A stretch of DNA of 64,000 nucleotides from Lederbergia citrisecunda (GTDB taxonomy: Bacteria > Bacillota > Bacilli > Bacillales > Bacillaceae_C), in contig NZ_JAGYPJ010000001.1 of the NCBI RefSeq assembly GCF_018343695.1, positions 3,408,511 through 3,472,510 on the forward strand. Direction: 5' to 3'. Within the stretch, counting starts at the first letter, position 1, and each line of letters opens with the position of its first letter. A program made the position numbers and the translations under genes. A model generated the notes under the pieces. The model made no database searches, was not told the origin of the DNA, and saw only the letters and a list, made by a program, of their open reading frames with translations. Of this stretch, positions 61,899 to 64,000 are shown one piece after another.

Positions 61899-62240
61899 AT
61901 GAATATAAAGGTGATTACACCCGGGGAATTATTTCAAAAAATGAATGCACAAGAAAAGGTAATCCTTTTAGACGTAAGAGCTGAGGAAAAGTATCATGAT
62001 TTTCATATAGTTGGCTCCAATGTCGATAGTTACAATATACATAAAGAAGAAATCTTTAATCTCGAGGAGACTGAAAATCTGGCTAATGAATCCTTACCAA
62101 AAGACAAAGAAATCATCGTGACATGTACAACTGGAAATTCCGCCACAAAATGTGCGAACGTTTTATCTGCGCACAACTACAATGTTGCTGTTTTGGAAGG
62201 TGGCATTACGGCATGGACGGAATATCTAAAAACGAAATAA
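61899..62240 (+). CDS. Rhodanese-domain sulfurtransferase
   Basis: A 113-residue single-domain rhodanese: VILLDVRAEEKYHDFHIVGS, active-site loop CTTGNSAT with the sulfur-carrying cysteine, and VLEGGITAWTEYL at the end. It can move sulfur from thiosulfate or persulfide carriers. AAAGGAG precedes the ATG. It is paired with the IscA-like gene, a link to sulfur or Fe-S handling by context only. Confidence 0.88.
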   Translation: MNIKVITPGELFQKMNAQEKVILLDVRAEEKYHDFHIVGSNVDSYNIHKEEIFNLEETENLANESLPKDKEIIVTCTTGNSATKCANVLSAHNYNVAVLEGGITAWTEYLKTK

Positions 62241-62340
62241 GAAAAATGGTGGTACAGGCAATTGCAAATGTTGGAGTAATCACTTCGCCAAAGGCGGAAA
62301 TTTTAGCCGTAAGTAAAAGTCCCATGTATGAAAAAAATGT

Positions 62341-62379
62341 CCTATAGAGTAGACCTCTAGAAAAAGTCTACCTATAGGG
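62341..62379. repeat. Solo palindrome resembling the IS3 element's left end
   Basis: CCTATAGAGTAGAC - CTCTAGAAAAA - GTCTACCTATAGGGTA is close to the left end of the IS3 element at 37866-37903, which reads CCTATAGAGTAGAC, ACTAAAAAAG, then GTCTGCCCTATAGGGTA. No transposase frame or second end is found nearby, so it is a relic or a non-autonomous derivative. Confidence 0.75.
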
Positions 62380-62384
62380 TAATC

Positions 62385-62505
62385 TTAGTATCCACTATAT
62401 TGCAGGTACTATGATGGTGGATACGAAAGATGGTATCCAAAGTATTGGTTCCCCCCAGTTTAAGAAGATACAGCAAAAGGGGTGGGAATCGGATCTTTCA
62501 TAATT
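62385..62505 (+). other. Possible coding relic next to the palindrome
   Basis: An open plus-strand stretch, LSIHYIAGTMMVDTKDGIQS then IGSPQFKKIQQKGWESDLS, stops near 62502 and begins at the palindrome. It may be the end of a gene cut by the element; family not recognised. Confidence 0.35.
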
Positions 62506-63411
62506 TTAATTGAGTAATGCATAATGCTTGTTAATCATTTTTCGTAAAAAAACAACAGATTCTTTTAACTCATGAAGACCATTGACACCATCCTCGATCG
62601 ATATCCACCCATCAAAATGAATAGATTTAAGGATGGTAAAAATTTGATTATAATCATTTAATCCTTTGCCGATTACACCATGAGAAAGAGCCTCCGAATA
62701 TCCTTCATTCACATACTTTTGTATGTCTTCTAATGAATAACCTTCTGCCAAATAGCGATCACTTGCATGGGCCGTTACCAGTCTATTTTTCACTTCCTTC
62801 AATAAAACAATAGGATCTTCACCTGCAAAAATGGCGTTAGACGGATCATAGTTTACTCCAAAATATGGAGATGATATTTGTTTTATGATCTGAAGAAAAA
62901 CCTCTGACTTCTGCGCAAATTCAGGATAAATCCAAAATCCATCCTTATAATGATTTTCCATCACAAGGTGCACATTTTTACTCTCTGCATATAGCAACAG
63001 TTCATTAATGGAATCAACCGTCCATTGTATTCCTTCTTCTGTAGATACTTCCGGCCTCCTTTGACCGGAAAGAACCCTACATGATTGGAAGTCCCCTGGT
63101 CCAAGGAAATGCATAACATCGATCATTTTCTTCATTTTATTTATTTCATTTTCTCTGAATGAGGCATCTGGATGTGTAAAATCTGGAGAAGAGCACATCA
63201 TCGGAATGATTAAATTTTCTTTTTCTGCAGCTCTTTTTATACTTAATAAATATTCTTCGGACGTATCTTTTAAGAATGAAGGGTACAGCTCCAATCCATC
63301 CGCTCCCAAAGTACCCGCTTGTTCGATCCATTCAAAAATGTCCATCCTGCCATCTGACAACTCTTCGAGATACCCTTTTGGAAATACTGAAATTCGGGGG
63401 TGTTTGCTCAT
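62506..63411 (-). CDS. Sugar phosphate isomerase/epimerase (xylose isomerase-like TIM barrel)
   Basis: A 301-residue AP-endonuclease-2-fold barrel. GADGLELYPSF and LVMENHYKDG contain the first metal-binding glutamates, FGVNYDPSNAIFAG the aspartate, VTAHASDRYL the histidine, and WISIEDGVNG the last glutamate. The family isomerises or dehydrates sugars and inositol derivatives. AAGGAG precedes the ATG. It starts 10 bases after the synthase-like gene, so they form one operon for a sugar-phosphate pathway. Confidence 0.88.
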   Translation of the reverse strand: MSKHPRISVFPKGYLEELSDGRMDIFEWIEQAGTLGADGLELYPSFLKDTSEEYLLSIKRAAEKENLIIPMMCSSPDFTHPDASFRENEINKMKKMIDVMHFLGPGDFQSCRVLSGQRRPEVSTEEGIQWTVDSINELLLYAESKNVHLVMENHYKDGFWIYPEFAQKSEVFLQIIKQISSPYFGVNYDPSNAIFAGEDPIVLLKEVKNRLVTAHASDRYLAEGYSLEDIQKYVNEGYSEALSHGVIGKGLNDYNQIFTILKSIHFDGWISIEDGVNGLHELKESVVFLRKMINKHYALLN

Positions 63412-63421
63412 ACTTCTCTCC

Positions 63422-64000
63422 TTATTTAGATTGTTTTACTTGCTGAACCAAATCAGATAATATTTTTTTCAAATCTTCTTTATTCGTGCTCGGGCTAAAT
63501 TCTTTTTTATCGATTACTAAAGGGGCGCCAACTACTACTAAAGGAGCTCCATTTTTGGGCATTTCAGCTGCTTGTTCAATCGTTAAGCCACCTACAGCTT
63601 GTATAGGTATTGTAACCGCTTTAAAAACTGCGTCTAAATGATCGAAGGGGCTTCTCTCCGGATCTTCTCCTCTTTCATCAAAACCTGTATGTACAATGAT
63701 ATAATCGACGCCATTTTCTTCTAGCATTTTTGCTGCAGCTACTGGATCTTCAGTCGCCATAATATCGCCCATTACCTGGATACCATATTCTCGTGCTGCT
63801 TTTACAACTGCCCTAATCGTAGCTGGATGTGCAACCGCCATGACCACAACATGGGTAGCGCCAGCTTTTGCCATCATCTCCGTTTCCAAATAACCACCAT
63901 CCATTGTTTTTAAATCTGCAACGATAGGATGATCTGGGAATCTTTCTCTTAAAGCAGATACTGCATGAAGCCCTTCAGCTAATAATAATGGCGTTCCGAC
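63422..64000 (-). CDS. 3-hexulose-6-phosphate synthase / keto-gulonate-phosphate decarboxylase family (partial)
   Basis: C-terminal 192 residues; the start is beyond the right edge. HPIVADLKTMDGGYLETEMM has the DxKxxD metal and catalytic residues of the orotidine-phosphate-decarboxylase suprafamily, and IIVHTGFDERGED and IQAVGGLTIEQA follow as phosphate-binding strands. HxxGxD-type residues are typical of HPS and UlaD enzymes. HPS would condense formaldehyde with ribulose 5-phosphate; UlaD decarboxylates 3-keto-L-gulonate 6-phosphate. The isomerase/epimerase next to it fits a carbohydrate pathway but does not decide between them. Confidence 0.85.
   Translation of the reverse strand, partial: VGTPLLLAEGLHAVSALRERFPDHPIVADLKTMDGGYLETEMMAKAGATHVVVMAVAHPATIRAVVKAAREYGIQVMGDIMATEDPVAAAKMLEENGVDYIIVHTGFDERGEDPERSPFDHLDAVFKAVTIPIQAVGGLTIEQAAEMPKNGAPLVVVGAPLVIDKKEFSPSTNKEDLKKILSDLVQQVKQSK

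Overview
The window looks like chromosome of a low-GC endospore-former of the Bacillaceae (Bacillus / Peribacillus / Neobacillus type). This rests on strong AGGAGG ribosome binding sites, frequent TTG/GTG starts, intrinsic terminators after most genes, and typical Bacillus genes: an S-box riboswitch before metN, an RsbQ-like hydrolase, split chromate transporters beside a YwrD-like gamma-glutamyltransferase, YxcD, an S13 carboxypeptidase and a PerR-type box before ahpCF. Species cannot be assigned. I found no tRNA, rRNA, CRISPR array or replication origin.

Layout. 1-1270: start of a methionine ABC importer operon under a SAM riboswitch. 1.5-8.5 kb: malate:quinone oxidoreductase, acylphosphatase, a frameshifted ABM monooxygenase, a P450, a YetF-type membrane protein and an NCS1 permease; the 3' end of the permease exists a second time downstream of the P450. 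8.55-9.02 kb: an array of about ten 41-bp tandem repeats. 9.2-14.1 kb: PhoX-like secreted phosphatase, Nudix hydrolase, SRPBCC protein and a secreted metalloprotease-like protein. 14.6-16.9 kb: the alkylation-repair operon adaA-alkA-ogt behind a truncated PEP-mutase-family gene. 17-18.8 kb: RsbQ-like hydrolase paired with a PAS-GGDEF cyclase. 19-27.7 kb: dehydrogenase, esterase, propeller protein, BrnQ, acetyltransferases, and a ZTP riboswitch controlling a DJ-1/PfpI protein; a decayed brnQ copy lies nearby.

27.9-35.8 kb is richer in GC than its surroundings and carries a serine hydrolase, an MMPL exporter, two small membrane proteins and a two-component system, with pseudogene debris between them; it is probably acquired. 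35.8-42 kb is gene-poor. It holds a collagen-like gene split near its start by an IS3-family element, which is itself split by an IS256-family element; both target duplications can be read.

42.4-44.6 kb: ahpC-ahpF. 45-55.9 kb: a VOC protein, then a minus-strand cluster made of a FadR-type regulator with a palindromic operator, a complete Opp/Dpp-type peptide importer, a gamma-glutamyltransferase and two chromate-transporter halves. This suggests uptake and cleavage of gamma-glutamyl peptides. Related stem-loop repeats flank the binding-protein gene, and a CAG repeat sits in the overlap of the two ATPase genes. 56.4-64 kb: Tim44-like and YxcD proteins, aldo/keto reductase, D-Ala-D-Ala carboxypeptidase, an unknown protein, IscA-like and rhodanese proteins, a relic of the IS3 end, and a sugar-phosphate pair (TIM-barrel isomerase and hexulose-phosphate-synthase-like enzyme) running off the right edge.

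The least explained items are the 41-bp array, the RsbQ/PAS-GGDEF pair, the ZTP riboswitch on a DJ-1 gene and the unknown 200-residue protein at 60.8 kb.
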